Notes: a model not told the origin generated them from the sequence alone. Shown: positions 11,286 to 24,400, numbered from the stretch's first letter. The stretch is DNA of 64,000 bases from Sparassis latifolia (GCA_018466975.1 CM031560.1:806001-870000); one strand, 5' to 3'. Numbers and translations: made by a program.

Positions 11286-12889
11286 ATGGCAGATTCAACC
11301 GAACAGCCGTTCACAGTCGCAGTCTCGGATTCGGACCTTGCCTATCTGCACAAGAAGTTGGAGCTTGTCCGCTTACCGGACGAACTTAACGAGGCGGGTT
11401 GGGACTATGGCGTCCCGTTGACTGACATCCGCCGTCTGGTAGCCTACTGGAAAGACGGCTTCGACTGGAAGAAGGCGGAAGCTGAGATCAATGAGATCCC
11501 CCAGTTCACGAGAGACATTGATGTGGAGGGATTCGGCACGCTTAACATCCATTATGTCCATCAGAAGAGCACCGAGGAGCATGCAATCCCTTTATTGTTT
11601 GTGCATGGATGTGAGTCTGTTAGAAATATGTACTGGATTTACTAATTAATGAGATGTTTATTTCGTAGGGCCGGGAAATTTCCTCGAGGCGAGGAAGATT
11701 CTGCCTATGCTGACATCCGTCTCTTCTGAGCACCCGAGCTTCCATGTCGTAGCACTCAGTTTACCTGGATTCGGGTTTTCCGAAGCACCGAAGAAAAGGG
11801 GGTTCGGCGGTCCTCAGTATGCAGAAGTACGTGTGGGGCACCACAAGCTCAGTGAGCTTTATTGAGGCCCTTTTTTCGGTCAACAGGTTGCCCACAAACT
11901 AATGCTTGCGGTTGGCTACACCGAATATGGTTGGTGTGTTATCGTTGTAGTTCATTGTTCACTAGTTCTGACCTTCTTCTGCGTTTAGTTGTGCAGGCAG
12001 GAGATTGGGGACACGTTGTAGGTAGCCGTATAGTTCTTTCTCCCCATCTCTCATGTTTTTTAGGTTGCTAAGTTGATGGCCTGGCGGTACGGCAAGCAAG
12101 GTGTTAAGGCGTGGCACACAAACTTCCCTGCGTAAGCTGACTTTATCGTCATGACACTGGCTCATGAAATTGATGAACGACAATGTAAACAGAGCCAGTC
12201 CTCCCTCCTTTGTATCTGATCCCTTGCTCTACTTGTCTCACCTAGTGACGCCTTGGACACGCGCCGAACGTGCAGGACTAGAGCGCACGACGTGGTGGCG
12301 CAACAAGGGTGGCGGTTACTTCCAAGAACAATCGACCCAGCCGCAAACACTCGGTTACAGTCTGGCAGATTCTCCGGTAGGCATGTTGGCGTGGATTTAC
12401 GAGAAACTGGTGCAGTGGTCGGATAATTATCCATGGACTGACGACGAAGGTCAGCTACTTCAATTCTTATCGTCTTCTAAGCATATCTCATCGCTGCTTT
12501 CCCAGTCCTAACCTGGCTTTCCGTATACTGGTTTTCGCGCGCTGGGCCAGCGGCGTCAGTGCGAATCTACTACGAGATGGCAGTTGCAGGCAACATCATA
12601 AGACCGGAACGGAGTTCGGTACCGCTCGGATTATCGTTCTTCCCTCGGGAGCTCATCCTGGCCCCGAGGAAGTGAGTGTATTGAATCTGATGGCGTCCTG
12701 AGCTGATCGGTCCATTTCAGATGGACGCGTACTATCGGACGCGTCGTCTTCGAGGACGAACACGACTCCGGTGGTCATTTTGCCTCCATCGAGAAGCCCG
12801 AGGAGCTCGTTGGCGACGTGCGCCGTATGTTTGGGAAGGGCGGGCCTGCCTACGGTGTGGTCCCGGGAAAGACGGGCTACAGCGGGTAA
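11286..12889 (+). CDS. Epoxide hydrolase, EHN family, copy 1
   Basis: Eight exons: 11286-11610, 11669-11826, 11887-11929, 11989-12017, 12064-12131, 12193-12449, 12506-12671, 12721-12889. All phases fit, giving 404 residues. The N-terminal EHN domain ([36 protein letters not shown]) precedes an alpha/beta-hydrolase core. Oxyanion-hole HGWPG lies at about 107-111, the nucleophile Asp181 in QAGDWG, a tyrosine-bearing lid ([22 protein letters not shown]), and the charge-relay His368 in GGHFAS. The family opens epoxides to diols (microsomal/juvenile-hormone EH type) and typically acts in xenobiotic or lipid metabolism; the substrate is unknown. No signal peptide is visible. It is a tandem paralogue of the next gene with the same intron positions. 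An ATG at 11220 in frame is possible, but family alignment favours 11286. Confidence 0.9.
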
Positions 12890-13389
12890 CAGCTATCCTG
12901 TGGTAATGTGGGATCGTGCTACAGAGGTACTTCGAAGCTGCATTGGGTTATTCGGACTCTGGAATTGTTGTAAGATTACCGTGTTGTAAGGATAAGTGCT
13001 AGTTCTGTATATTCCAGGGTTGTACGGTGTGATCCATCCGTGTGTCGCTGGACGCGTCCGTCGCGTCATGGCAAATTCATTAATTTAATTCAATTAATTC
13101 GAGAGGAGAATACACGCGTCCGAGTCAAGGCTCTTTAACTACTCTAAGCTTGTCGTATGACTCGTATCCTTCAGAGTCCCGCCGCGTTTACTGCACGGAT
13201 CTTTCACAGACGACTGAACGCGTGCGATTTTGGCATGCGCAGTCACTATGCGAGACCACCTGATGGATTAGTGACGTCTCCCGCTGCTTCGAGAAGCCGC
13301 CTAGCTATGTGCAACATTAGTCACATCTCACCCCATTGCGGCCCCCTATTAATTGGCTCCAATTCTTTTCATTCCTGGTACCGCAACCC

Positions 13390-14997
13390 ATGCCAGACGC
13401 GACCGAACAGCCATTCAAAGTCTCAGTCCCGGACGCCGATATCGACCTCCTGCACAAGAAGCTCGAGCTCGTCCGTCTACCTGACGAGCTGGACGATGCA
13501 GGCTTGGACTATGGCGTCCCGCTGACAGACATCCGCCGCCTTGTCGAGTACTGGAAGAACGGATTCGATTGGAGGAAGGCAGAGGCCGAAATCAACGAAG
13601 TTCCGCAATTCACGAGAGACATCGACGTAGAGGGATTTGGCACGCTCAATATCCACTATGTCCATGAGAAGAGCACAGAGGAGAATGCAATTCCCTTATT
13701 GTTCGTGCATGGATGTAAGTCCCTGTGTGCGAAGTCATAGGCCAGATTCTCAACCTTCGGCTACTAGGGCCTGGTCATTTCCTCGAAGCCAGGAAGATAT
13801 TGCCGTTACTGACTACCGTGTCACCTGAGCATCCCAGCTTTCACGTTGTAGCGCTCAGCCTTCCGGGCTTTGGCTTCTCTGAGGCTCCCAAGAAGAAGGG
13901 TTTCAGCGGTCTGCAATATGCGGAGGTACATTCGTCCCATGAGATACTCGTCCATTTTGAAATTTATGTTGGTTTTGTTCACTTTTAGGCCGCTCACAAG
14001 TTGATGCTGGCTCTCGGATATAAGGAATATGGTATGTTTGTTTACTGGTTTTAGTAGCTGCGTAAATCGAGTCTGACCTGACCTTATACAGTCGTGCAGG
14101 GGGGAGATTGGGGCTACTTCGTGGGGTATTCTGATCTGCCGTTGCCTTCATGGCTCACCATTCCATTAGATCGCCAAAACGATGGCTTCACAGTATGGTA
14201 ATAAAGGCCTCAAAGCCTGGCACACGAACTCCCCGTTGTGAGTTTCCCGGCTCCTCTTTAGATGTATATGTACTATGTTCATGCGCAGCGCCGGCCCGCC
14301 AACTCTGCTCGCCAATCCCCTACTCTTTCTGTCACACATGATCACTCCATGGACCGCGGCCGAACGCGCAGGGCTCCAGCGCACGATGTGGTTCCGTAAG
14401 AAGGGCAGCGGCTACTCCCAGGAGCAGTCGACGCAACCACAGACAATCGGGTATAGTCTCGCAGACTCCCCCGTGGGCCTGCTCGCATGGATCTACGAGA
14501 AGTTGGTGAACTGGACCGACAGCTATCCTTGGACGGATGACGAAGGTTAGCTCCTTCCAAGCATTACCCGCGCCGTATTGTCTATGTCTGACACCTCTGT
14601 GCAGTGTTGACCTGGATCTCCGTCTACTGGTTCTCGCGCGCGGGACCTGCAGCTTCGGTACGCATCTACTACGAGGTGAAGGCTGCAGCGGACATCTCGA
14701 AGCAATGGAGTCCAGTACCGCTTGGACTGTCATTCTTCCCGAAAGAGCTCGTGGTGGGGCGTAAGAGGTACGCACACCAGTTATGGTTCTTACTCCGAGT
14801 TGCTCAAGTATCTGTATCAACACTCCAGCTGGACGCGAACCCTCGGGCACGTTGTGTTTGATGCAGAACATGATAGAGGCGGCCACTTTGCCGCCTTTGA
14901 GAGGCCAGAAGACCTGGCTTCGGACGTACGTCGGATGTTCGCTAAGGGCGGGCCTGCATATGGTGTTGTGCCCGGGAAGCTTGGTTACCGATTGTAG
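13390..14997 (+). CDS. Epoxide hydrolase, EHN family, copy 2
   Basis: Eight exons: 13390-13714, 13768-13925, 13989-14031, 14092-14120, 14170-14237, 14289-14545, 14605-14767, 14829-14997. All phases agree, giving 403 residues. Exon lengths equal those of copy 1 except exon 7, which is one codon shorter, showing tandem duplication. Key residues are conserved: EHN domain ([19 protein letters not shown]), HGWPGHF, nucleophile Asp181 in QGGDWG, tyrosines in the cap ([15 protein letters not shown]) and His367 in GGHFAAF. It should catalyse the same epoxide-to-diol hydrolysis. The intron sequences differ strongly from copy 1 while exons remain close, so the duplication is not very recent and both copies are under purifying selection. 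The exon-4 donor is GTGGGG, a weaker 5' splice site. Confidence 0.9.
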
Positions 14998-15155
14998 CCC
15001 ACTTGAAGTGTCCGACGTGGAGGGCCTTGGACACGAGTGTAAGGACACAAAGATGCTTGAACCACTAAAAGGAACCTGTATTGATGCATATGTACTTTGT
15101 TGAATGATTACTTCCTTGTGGAAGAACGAAAAAGCAACCAGAATGTACTCAGAAA

Positions 15156-15237
15156 TGGACATGTCCGGGATCGAACCGGACCCCTCTCGCACACATGTCT
15201 GCTAAGCGAGCGTGATAACCAACTACACCACATGCCC
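15156..15237 (-). tRNA. tRNA-Ala(AGC) with 8-nt intron
   Basis: Read on the minus strand, the acceptor stem GGGCATG pairs with CATGTCC (one G-U), followed by discriminator A. The D arm is GTG...CAC and the T arm is TCCGG-TTCGATC-CCGGA. The anticodon stem CTCGC/GCGAG closes a 15-nt loop starting TTAGCA. Removing 8 nt (GACATGTG) after position 37 leaves the normal 7-nt loop with anticodon AGC. A short intron at this canonical site is usual for fungal nuclear tRNA genes. It lies between epoxide hydrolase copy 2 and the F-box gene. Confidence 0.93.
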
Positions 15238-15439
15238 CTACGGTTACGCAACTCACATTTATACAGACAACCGATAAAAGATAATGATTGTCCCAGCACA
15301 CTCGAGCGAGCCCACATGAACGGCGATCCGGACTGACATAGAAAGAACCGTCAACGTTTAAATAACACTCTAATGCCTGCTTTCAATAGGTATAATAATT
15401 TCCCGCCTACGAGAGCATATTTTCTCCTAGCAGAGGGAT

Positions 15440-17296
15440 CTACCAAGCAGGCCAATATTCGTGTGGCTCTGTGACACACGAATCCAGAAGCCCCATCCCA
15501 GGAGTGGTCCGCGACACCAGGAACTCGACCGCGTCGACATGGGGATGGGTGACCGCCCAATCGAAGGACTTATCAAACGGCGACTGCTCGTGGCACTCGA
15601 CGAGGAGGCGTTTTATGGGAAGGCCCAGCTGGGCTCGCGTCGCCACAAACGTGGTAATGATGTCGGGGTTGATGGACGACTTGCCCAGCCATACGTGCAG
15701 AGTGGTAAGCGCGGGGCAGGGAACGGTGGACATGTTCAGCTGGTGAGTCAAGAGAATCTGGAACCAGGGGCGCAGGGAGTCCTCGACGGCGAACCCGACG
15801 CATTCGCCGATGAACATCGTGTCCAACGACAAAAGCATGCCGAGGAGCCTGGCATGGTCAGCGTACATGCGCATATCGAACGGCGACCTGAACCACACCT
15901 GCTTGATCGTGTTCATGGACCAGATAGTCCACCACGACGCGATCCAGCCCGTGCAATCGTCGCACATCCGCCCGGTCTCGTTCACCTTGCTCTCGACTCG
16001 GACACCACCGGTCTCGCTGACCGCATCAAACCTTAAGGTATCGTGCTCCATGCTCATCCCAATTTTGACCGGATGGTGGATCGGGGCCGCGCGGGCCAAC
16101 ATGGAGAGCAGTCCGCGGTTGCCGCATATCATATCGAAAATACGGATACCGACGCCAGTGGGATTGGTGAGATGGTTGAGCAACCAGGCTGCTATCCCCG
16201 GCGACACCTTCCCCACAGATATCCTGCGAAGGCTATCAGCGGATAGAGGGACACAGCCCGCAAGTGCGGCGTGGTCGATGCGAGGCTCGATTCCTGCGAA
16301 AATGAATTCCTGAATGTTGGAACAACGGTCGATCAATGCAATGAGATCCGGTAAGCCCCACGCGGGTCTGAATTCCTGCGGTGTTCTGCGGTGACATATA
16401 CAGATATGCGTTAGGTTTTGGAATTCGTTTCCCGGGAGCCAGTATAACGAGTCTAGAGTCAATGAATGCAATTTTGGAGCATGTGCAGCGAATAAAATAG
16501 GTTGTGTCGGCGGAGCCGCGCCAGCCTCGTCAGGAGACGTCTGCGTCGCCGACAGAGTCAAATACTGCAAGCGATTCGCAGGGTGCTTGACATAGCCCTG
16601 GAGGCCACCCGGACTGGCATCGTCCTGCCCAAAATCCACGAGATGGAGCTCCTGAATACGCGACCATTCGGACTCCGAACGGAGGAGCTCAACGACCGGT
16701 TGAGACGGAAGTCTCTCGACGTAGATTTTGAGAGGGAGAGCCTTCGCTCGCTTGAGGTATGCCTGCTTAGAATGCTCAGGGATGCGGCGGCTGTCATGCA
16801 CACTTGTCCACAGCGATGGCTGCCCCAGTGCAACGTCGCGCCAATGACAGCAGACGTTCAGCACCTCGAGTAGCTCATGCGTCGCCTTTACGGAAGCGCG
16901 GGACCACATGAACGCCTCCTGACTACTACTGTCGACACGAGCCATACGAGAGGGGACGTGCTGGAATATAAGGCCGAGAATTTCAGGAGGGATGCGATTG
17001 ATTGGACGGCTCGAATTGAGCGCATTTCGGACAGCCGCCGTGGAGGAGCCAAGTATGTCCTCTATCTTTTTCAACTGTTTTTCCATCAGCGTGACGTGGT
17101 GTATCAGAATTGCGGGAATTGGCTCTTACAATATCGACACTGTGTACAAGATTGTATCAGCAAAGACTCGTGGGCCATATATATGTATGATCGTAATAAT
17201 TTACCTCACTTCATGCTTTCTTTCCTTCAGTCTGGAGAGCAATGCCTCGGCTAGCTGAACTGCGGTCAAGTTTCTGGTAGCTGCCTGGGCATCCAT
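15440..17296 (-). CDS. F-box protein with leucine-rich C-terminus
   Basis: A 548-codon frame runs from 17086 to 15440. Near its start lies an F-box (PINRIPPEILGLIFQHV) with the following CCHWRDVALGQPSLWTSV, the classic Agaricomycete F-box signature. The rest is Leu-rich with irregular LRR-like stretches (LQYLTLSAT, PKLHSLTLDSL, LTTLHVWLG). Such proteins bind Skp1 through the F-box and recruit substrates to an SCF ubiquitin ligase; the target is unknown. A likely first exon is 17210-17296 (start MDAQAATRNL), joined across an 87-nt intron to 17122; phases fit and add a coiled-coil-like leader, for 589 residues in total. The upstream exon is inference; the core is firm. Confidence 0.85.
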
Positions 17297-17746
17297 TATT
17301 CTGTATGTGCGCGTTGAGATGAGGGGATCTGGGGCAGCAGAAGAAGCAAACGAGAGAAGAGTGGGCCTTGATATACGTGAACATAGTGCCAATAACCGGG
17401 CCTCGGGAAATCACAATTTCCAGAGCAGTGTTTGATTGCATCTAGAAAGGGGAAGTTAGTAGGTAGCGCGCGGTAGAGAACGATACCGTACAAAGCAGTG
17501 TACGCCTTAGTCCCCGTCGCGACTGCCTACAGCCTACACGCGCGTACGGCATCTCATCATTTCCTATTTCGCATTGGTGGCTGACCGAATGCGACTACAA
17601 AGGACTACAAGGCGGAAACTACGCAAGGTTCGAATACATTTGCAAATGCTGGGACAGTGCCATATGGTACTACAGTGTTCATTCGCGTGTTACAACCTAC
17701 ACATTATCCACTATTCTGGACTGCAAATCCTTGTTTCGCTCCACGA

Positions 17747-18882
17747 TTACGCAACGGTCGAAGGGTCTTTCGTCTTCGTGTCGACTTCTGCACCTGAGGT
17801 ACCTGCGCTCCCCGAGCTCGGAGCCGGAGCAGTGGGTCCGGTTGACGCCGCAGTCGGGGCTACATGAGATGCGACAATTAATCGAAATACCTATGATACG
17901 GAAAATACAAAACCCACCGCCAACTCCAGCAGCCTTGTGAGTGTCAGCGATGCGGCGCGCCTCTTCATGGATATCGTAAATTTGCTTTGACGTAGTGGTG
18001 TAAAATTCCTTGACCTTCTGCCCCAGAGGCATAGCCAGAGCGCGAGCATAGTACTGAGAAATTGAATAAAATCAATGACACACAGCTACACCCAATACGA
18101 GGAAACTCACGTCACCAGCTTGCTTGGTGATGCCCTTCTGCTCATCAACCGCGCGCGCCTGCTGCGTAGCATGTGCAAGGGTCTCCTGAACCTTACCCGA
18201 GATTGTCTGCTCGGGACCGAGAGCTCTTGCCCCTAGACAGCGTGTACTTAACAACATCCCACATCCAATGATAGTAGCACGCACCTAATTTGGCGTCAAG
18301 CGACTGGATATACGAGAGAAAACGTGACGAGATGCCCTGCTGCCTGTCGATCTCAATCGCTCGCTGAAGAATCTGGTCGGAGAGAGTATATCCCCGTGCA
18401 AGGTATTCCGCAGCAACTGTGTGCCAAGGACGCTCAGCACACGAGGCAATGCGGAAGCCCAGGTTCCTACACTCACTTCCAGCCCTCGGCTTGTCGCTCT
18501 GCTCATACTTGCCGTCGTGAGTGGTAACCTTCTCATCTACATGCTCAACCTCGCTTGTCACGGTGAGATGTGAGTTGTCAAGAGTGCCGCCGTTAAGCAT
18601 AAGCGCAGTTTTGGCTGCGGAGGGCTTCTCGAAGTGAATGGTAGCGATATTGGAGGATTCGGTGTATTCTATGGACGCGATCCGCCCGCAGAACCTGCGC
18701 AGACACTCCTGTGAAGACAACCCCCGATAGGATGTGTGCTATTAACGTACGAGAAGAAGTCCTCGAGGTGTTCCTTCGTCGTTGCTGGCGAGATGTTAGA
18801 AACCTCGAAAAAGAAGCCAGATCGTCAGCACCCAAATATTTGGCTATGAATATATGGCTACCTGAACTGCGTGAGTAGACAT
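17747..18882 (-). CDS. vip1: Vip1-like RRM RNA-binding protein
   Basis: Seven exons on the minus strand: 18862-18882, 18751-18803, 18477-18694, 18285-18416, 18111-18232, 17918-18053, 17747-17859. They total 795 bases with all phases agreeing, giving 264 residues. The protein starts MSTHAVQVSNISPATT, a complete N-terminal RRM (RNP-like segments VQVSNIS and IATIHF). A conserved helical region follows (AAEYLARGYTLSDQILQRAIEIDRQQGIS, LGARALGPEQTISGKVQET, PLGQKVKEFYTTTSKQIYDIHEEARRI), then a disordered Ala/Ser/Pro tail. This arrangement is that of fungal Vip1 proteins (fission yeast vip1 family), thought to bind RNA; molecular targets are not established. The very small first exon (21 nt) is typical of this family in basidiomycetes. 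Confidence 0.9.
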
Positions 18883-19159
18883 GGTGGGAGATAAAAGACA
18901 AAGGGACTCTGACCTTGCGGCGACATGCTGATCGCCAAGCCAGCCCCAGCTCGAGAGTAATCCACTCTGACGTCATGTCTCCCATTTTCACGTGGGTTCT
19001 TGGAGCGCTTCCCCATATTGAACGCCTGGCGCCAAAAACGATGGTTCCAGCTGGGCGCTTGCCCTGATCAACGTTTTGAATAGTCATTTATTCACGATCT
19101 ACGACGTAAACATCGCGATATATTATGTCTGACCCTAACTTCAGGCAGTACTAGTACAA

Positions 19160-20725
19160 CGTTGCCATATATGTCGAATGCTGATATTGATCTCCTGAAT
19201 CAGAAACGGAAATATTACTACGGGGTTCCTCTAATCGACATGAAACGCCTCATTGAATATTGGAGGAGGATTTACAACTGGCGCAAAGCATAAGCCGGCA
19301 TCAACGAAATTCCGCAGTTAACGTTCACCAGGGACATTGACGTGAATGGCTACTGTACGCTCAACGTGCATGTTCACTAGCAGAATATGGTCGAGAATGC
19401 AAAATTCCTCCGCTATTCGTCCATGGCTGTAAGCCCTTTTTTGGTGTATCTCACGGGATATACTTGACAGCGAGTGGTCTAGGGCCTGGAGACTTCCTCT
19501 AGATGCAGAAGAGGCTCCCGCTCCTCATCACTTCTTCCCCAGATCATCCCAGTTTCCACGTTGTCGCGCCTAGTCTTCCAGGGTTTGGGTTCCCTGAAGG
19601 ACCCACCAAGAAGGGATTTTCCGGCGTCCGTTATGCAGAGGTTTGTACCTGAGGGGTGCTTGTTACACAACTACTCATGGCTAACATCGAAGGTTGTTAA
19701 CAACTGGCAAACTGATGCTTCAGCTTGGTTACGATGAATACGGTGAGCAGCATCATGAGCCTTTGTATTGATTGTGGTTGTGGCTGGTGTAGAACTTCAA
19801 ATTCCAGGCGGAAGATTTAACTTTGCTAACTGATTCATGTAGTTGTCCGAGGAGGAGATTGGGGATGCTTCGTCAGTCTCCTCACGATCTCTTTCCGAAA
19901 GCACGCTCCAACATGACACCTTCAGATAGCCCGCAAATTAGCAGCCATGTATAGAGGAGCTAGCGTTAAAGCGTGGCATACAAACTTTCCCAAGTTGCTC
20001 TCTGCACTGCATATTTATCCAGCTCCCTATGACGGCGTGTTCCAGCATCCGCCAGCCCCCCTCCTTCTGGAAATACCCATATCTCTCCCTCGTGCATCTC
20101 CTGACGCCCTACACGCCCGCCCAGCATGCGGGGTTTGAGCGCACGGGATGGTTCCTACCAAGGGGCAGGGCTACTTCCGGGTGCATTCAACGCAGCCACA
20201 AACTCTCGGGTACGGTCTCGCCAACTCGCCCGTCGCGCTGCTACCGTGGATTTACGAGAAACTAGTACAATAGTTGGACGGGTACGTGTGGACCGACGAC
20301 GAGGGTGGGTGTATTCGCGCTTGGAGCAGATTCTTGCTCGCTGACGGCGACAGGTGCACGCAGTCCTGACGTGGATATCAATCTACTGGTTCTCCCGAGT
20401 GCGTCGACGCGGATATACTACAAGACCACCCAGTAATACCATAACCACGCTTGGAACCCCATTTCATGCGGCCTATCGTATTTTCCAAAAGAACTCATCG
20501 TCGTGCCAAAGACGTCTCGCTGCCTCGTCTTAATTACGATTTCGCTCACTGAATCCGTTATTGCCGTGCAGCTGGGCCCGCACCATCGGCAACGTTGTCT
20601 TCAAATCGAAGCTCAAAATTAGTGGCCACTTCGCTCGCAGCGGATGTGCGAGCCATGTTCGGGAAGGGCGGGCCTGCATTTGGCGTTTCGCAGGAAGAGC
20701 CGGATATGACCCTCTACTTGAGGCC
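19160..20725 (+). pseudogene. Decayed third epoxide hydrolase copy
   Basis: Homology to the two intact copies is traceable exon by exon: [69 protein letters not shown] (the nucleophile motif survives), [28 protein letters not shown] and [11 protein letters not shown]. It is disabled by an internal deletion in the EHN domain, in-frame stops (KA*AGINEIP, VH*QNMVEN, DFL*MQK) and frameshifts. Intron positions match the functional copies, so it arose by DNA duplication and not by retrocopying. The F-box and Vip1 genes and the tRNA separate it from copy 2. Confidence 0.9.
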
Positions 20726-21435
20726 TGACGCCTGAGGGCGTATGATCTCTCCGGACGGAGACAACGTTTTTCTTGCAGGATTTCTCGCTTCAGACCCAGT
20801 GACATGCCCGATCCACCATTCAGAGGCGACGGCTTGCCATGTTCTTGAACCGATTTTGGAGGCCGACTTTAATATTGCCTGGAGTACCTCACGGCTGCCT
20901 TGCAGAGACTCGATTACCCACGCAAGTATGCTCACACCTCAAGGCCTCACACCCTCCATGTGCTACATCGCCTTAAGTTTAGGGTGGAAATCGTGTCGCT
21001 TTTTATAGTCGCATGTACAACCAACAACTCTAACCCGCGCTACTGGACACAACGACAAAAATCATGTATATACGTAGATGCACGACAACCAGCGCGACGA
21101 AAACAAAAAGGAAAAAAGCACCACGGCACGAGAGGTAACCGAAAATCAAAATAGTAAGGTTCTCGCACTGTCCACAGAGATAAATATTGAAAAGGATATT
21201 AGGGTAAGTGTGTCACGAAGGGAGGGGTATATGGATGATGTGGGGATGCACGAGGCAAGGGAGAGTCGCAAACTGAGCGTACCTCAATAAACACAAGCAA
21301 AACCTACTTCAGACGCGACGAAGCCTTCCCATCAAGATGTACATATTCCCGTTAACCACACTGCGAAAGTTCATGATCACGAACTAGTCAAACAACCGAC
21401 CAACTTGCACATGGCGACGTCTAAGTGCTTGGCAT
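20726..21435. other. Intergenic, no gene seen
   Basis: No frame here has a recognisable domain. The stretch separates the 3' ends of the pseudogene (plus) and the mucin gene (minus), so it is convergent 3' flank. Confidence 0.6.
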
Positions 21436-24400
21436 CTACCAACTCATCGTGTTGTCCCTGAGCACAGGGGCTGAAATCATGCCTGGCATAACAGTCCTAC
21501 GCTCTCTCATCCCATCCTGCGAGGCAGCACCTGCAGCGGCGGCGGCGACATCAGCGAACCCGCGCAACGAGTCCGCAGCATAATAGAAGCTGCGCCTGCG
21601 CTGCCCGCCCAAACTGTCGCGATCGAATTCCTGGCCTTCAGGACGCGCTCCGACGAAGTCATTAGTGGTGTCCACAGGATCAGAGAGACGCCGGTGAGCA
21701 AGTTCCCTGCGTTGCTTGACGGCGCGCACGATGAGGAACGCAAGCACAAGTAAGGCAATGGCACCCAACGAGCTGACCACACCGATGATGGCGTCTTTGC
21801 GGGAGTTAGAACCGGACGAGTTGGACGTACTCGCGGTGCTATTGGAGGCACTACTTCCGCCCGTGCCCGAGTTTGGAGACGGAACTGAGTCCAACTCGAA
21901 CGACGGGTTCACTTGAGCCGCGAGCTCGATGTAAGGCTCACCCGCAGCGGTGTAGAACGGCGAAGTTGAGACTTTAATCTGCTGTGCCAAAGTGGACACT
22001 TGGTTGGTGGGAATATAGGCAAGCCAGATCGTTCCAAGTTGGTTCACATCCGCAGGGCCCTCATAAGACGTGGGTTCATAGGCCTGCAACGCATAATTCA
22101 TGACCTGATCCGCTATCAAGTAAAATGTCAAAGTCTAGGACAGCATATATTTATAACAAAGAACTTACATGGTATGGCCAACGCACTGTAGACCACTGCA
22201 GGTCCCCACGCGAATATCTGAGCCGACGCCTGCGTGTCATTGACGACAAATGGCCAGTTCAATGCAGGACCAAACAAGATGCTGATCAAGGTGTAGTTAC
22301 TCAAGTCACCAGGGAGGACGTCCAAAGGATAGATGCGCGCAGCGAGTCCAGAAGGAAGAGCAGCAGCGGAGGGGCTGGCAGTCGCCGACGCTGACGCGCT
22401 GTTTATCTCTACTGACGATGTTGGCTGATCGGGATTAGTGAGAGTCGAAGGAGTCGCCGACGTGCTCGACAGCGATGCCACAAGGAGAGATGACTGTGTC
22501 ACGAAGGAGAACTGGGAATTAATCGAGATCGAGGTCGTAGGACGGACAGTGGAAAGCGAAGAGAATGACAGTGAACCTGAGCTTGACAAGCCTGATGGGA
22601 AACTGATAACGACTGAGCTGCTTGCAGATCCACTGAGAGAACCACTGGACAAAGACAACGACACGGATGCGCTCCCAGTGATGCTAGCACTATCAAGATT
22701 TCATACGTAAGTCTTCGTTCGCTATAATAATGTGTTGTTATTTACCTGGATGCCGACTGCGAGCCAGAGGTAGAAACACTTTCAGAAATAGAACTCCCAC
22801 TAGCAGATATGCTTGTTGAACCTGAAGGCGTTGCAGACACTGACTGGCTGTCAGAATCCGACTGGCTTGCAGATACCGATTGGCTCGCAGATACCGATTG
22901 GCTCGCGGACACCGATTGGCTGTCAGATACCGACTGGCTCGCAGACACCGACTGGCTGTCAGACACCGACTGGCTCGCAGACACCGACTGGCTCGCAGAC
23001 ACCGACTGGCTCGCAGACACCGACTGGCTCGCAGACACCGACTGGCTCTCAGACACTGACTGGCTCGCAGACACCGACTGGCTCACGCTTCCTGAGCCCG
23101 ATGTCGGAGAAGACGTCACGGACGCACTCACGGACCCTGAAGTGGGAGTGAAAATGCTGAACGAAAAAGACGGGGACGACAAGGGTATCGATGGGGCCCA
23201 TGACGGCAGGCTGTTGGGGAGGCTGGGCGATACCGACGACCATGGACTGATCGGGAGGCTCACCGTTCCCGAAGTGGGGAGACTGATCGTGAGCCCGCTC
23301 GCAGAGGAGCCAGTAGCGCTGGCGGGGCTGCTGCTAGAGACGACCGAGGAATCCGGATCGGAAGACGACACGGGGGGAAAACCGATGCTCCAGCTGATGC
23401 TCAAGCTGAACGACGGAGTGGGTGTCTCACTCGCAGGGGTACTCGTTGGTTCAACGCTGGTGGGTGGAACGCTCGAGATAGGACTTGCACTGCTCGCGCC
23501 TGTGGGTGTAGAACTATCGGTGGCACTTGAGGAAGGAGACGAGCTATCAGTGGGACTCGCAGAGGGAGCTGCACTATCCGTAGGGCTCGCAGAAGGGGAC
23601 GAGGTATCGGTGGGACTCGCAGAAGGGGGAGGGCTGTCGGTCGGACTCGTGGGAGGAGATGAACTAGGCCTCGCTGACGGCTCCTCGCTATCGGTGGGAC
23701 CTGACGAGGGCGACGAGCTGTCCGTCACGCTTGCGGGAGACGACAACGGCGGAGCGGAAGTAGGAGGATTCAGGAAACTCGACACAACACTCGACAGATT
23801 TGACACAACGCTCGGAATAGGATTCGGATTATCCGTGCTCGAGCTTTGGCCGCTGGAGTCGGTCGGTGTCGGGGTGGGAGTCGGTGTTGGTGTCGGTGTC
23901 GGTATCGGGGCGAGTGTGAACGATGAGGAGGGCACCGATGAAACCGTACCGTCCGACGAAATAGCTGACGAAGACGACAGTGGCGAATCGGTGTCGGTGG
24001 GAGTGGCCGACGTAGGGATGGACGAGGCACTGTCCCTGTGGCTTGTTGAGCTCACAGAAGATGAGCTCGCGCTAAACGAGGACGAAACCGAAGGTGACGA
24101 TGCCGAAGACGCGCTTGGACTCGACGGATCGACGAAAGACGACGAGGCGCTAGAACCTGCAGACGCCGGAGAAGAAGAAGGCGTCGTAGGTGGCGGCGCT
24201 GACGTCGGCGTAGAAGAAACATCTGTCGAGCTTGCTGGCACCATCGCCGTTGTACCGGGCGAGCTTGACACGTCTCCCAGGAGACCGTTAACCGCGGAGT
24301 TCAAGTCGCCTGAGGACAGAAGACGTCAGCCTGGTACATTTTATGACTTCATATCACTTGAAGCGGCTTCGCAGCCAAGTCTCGCTGCAATGTACGCCCT

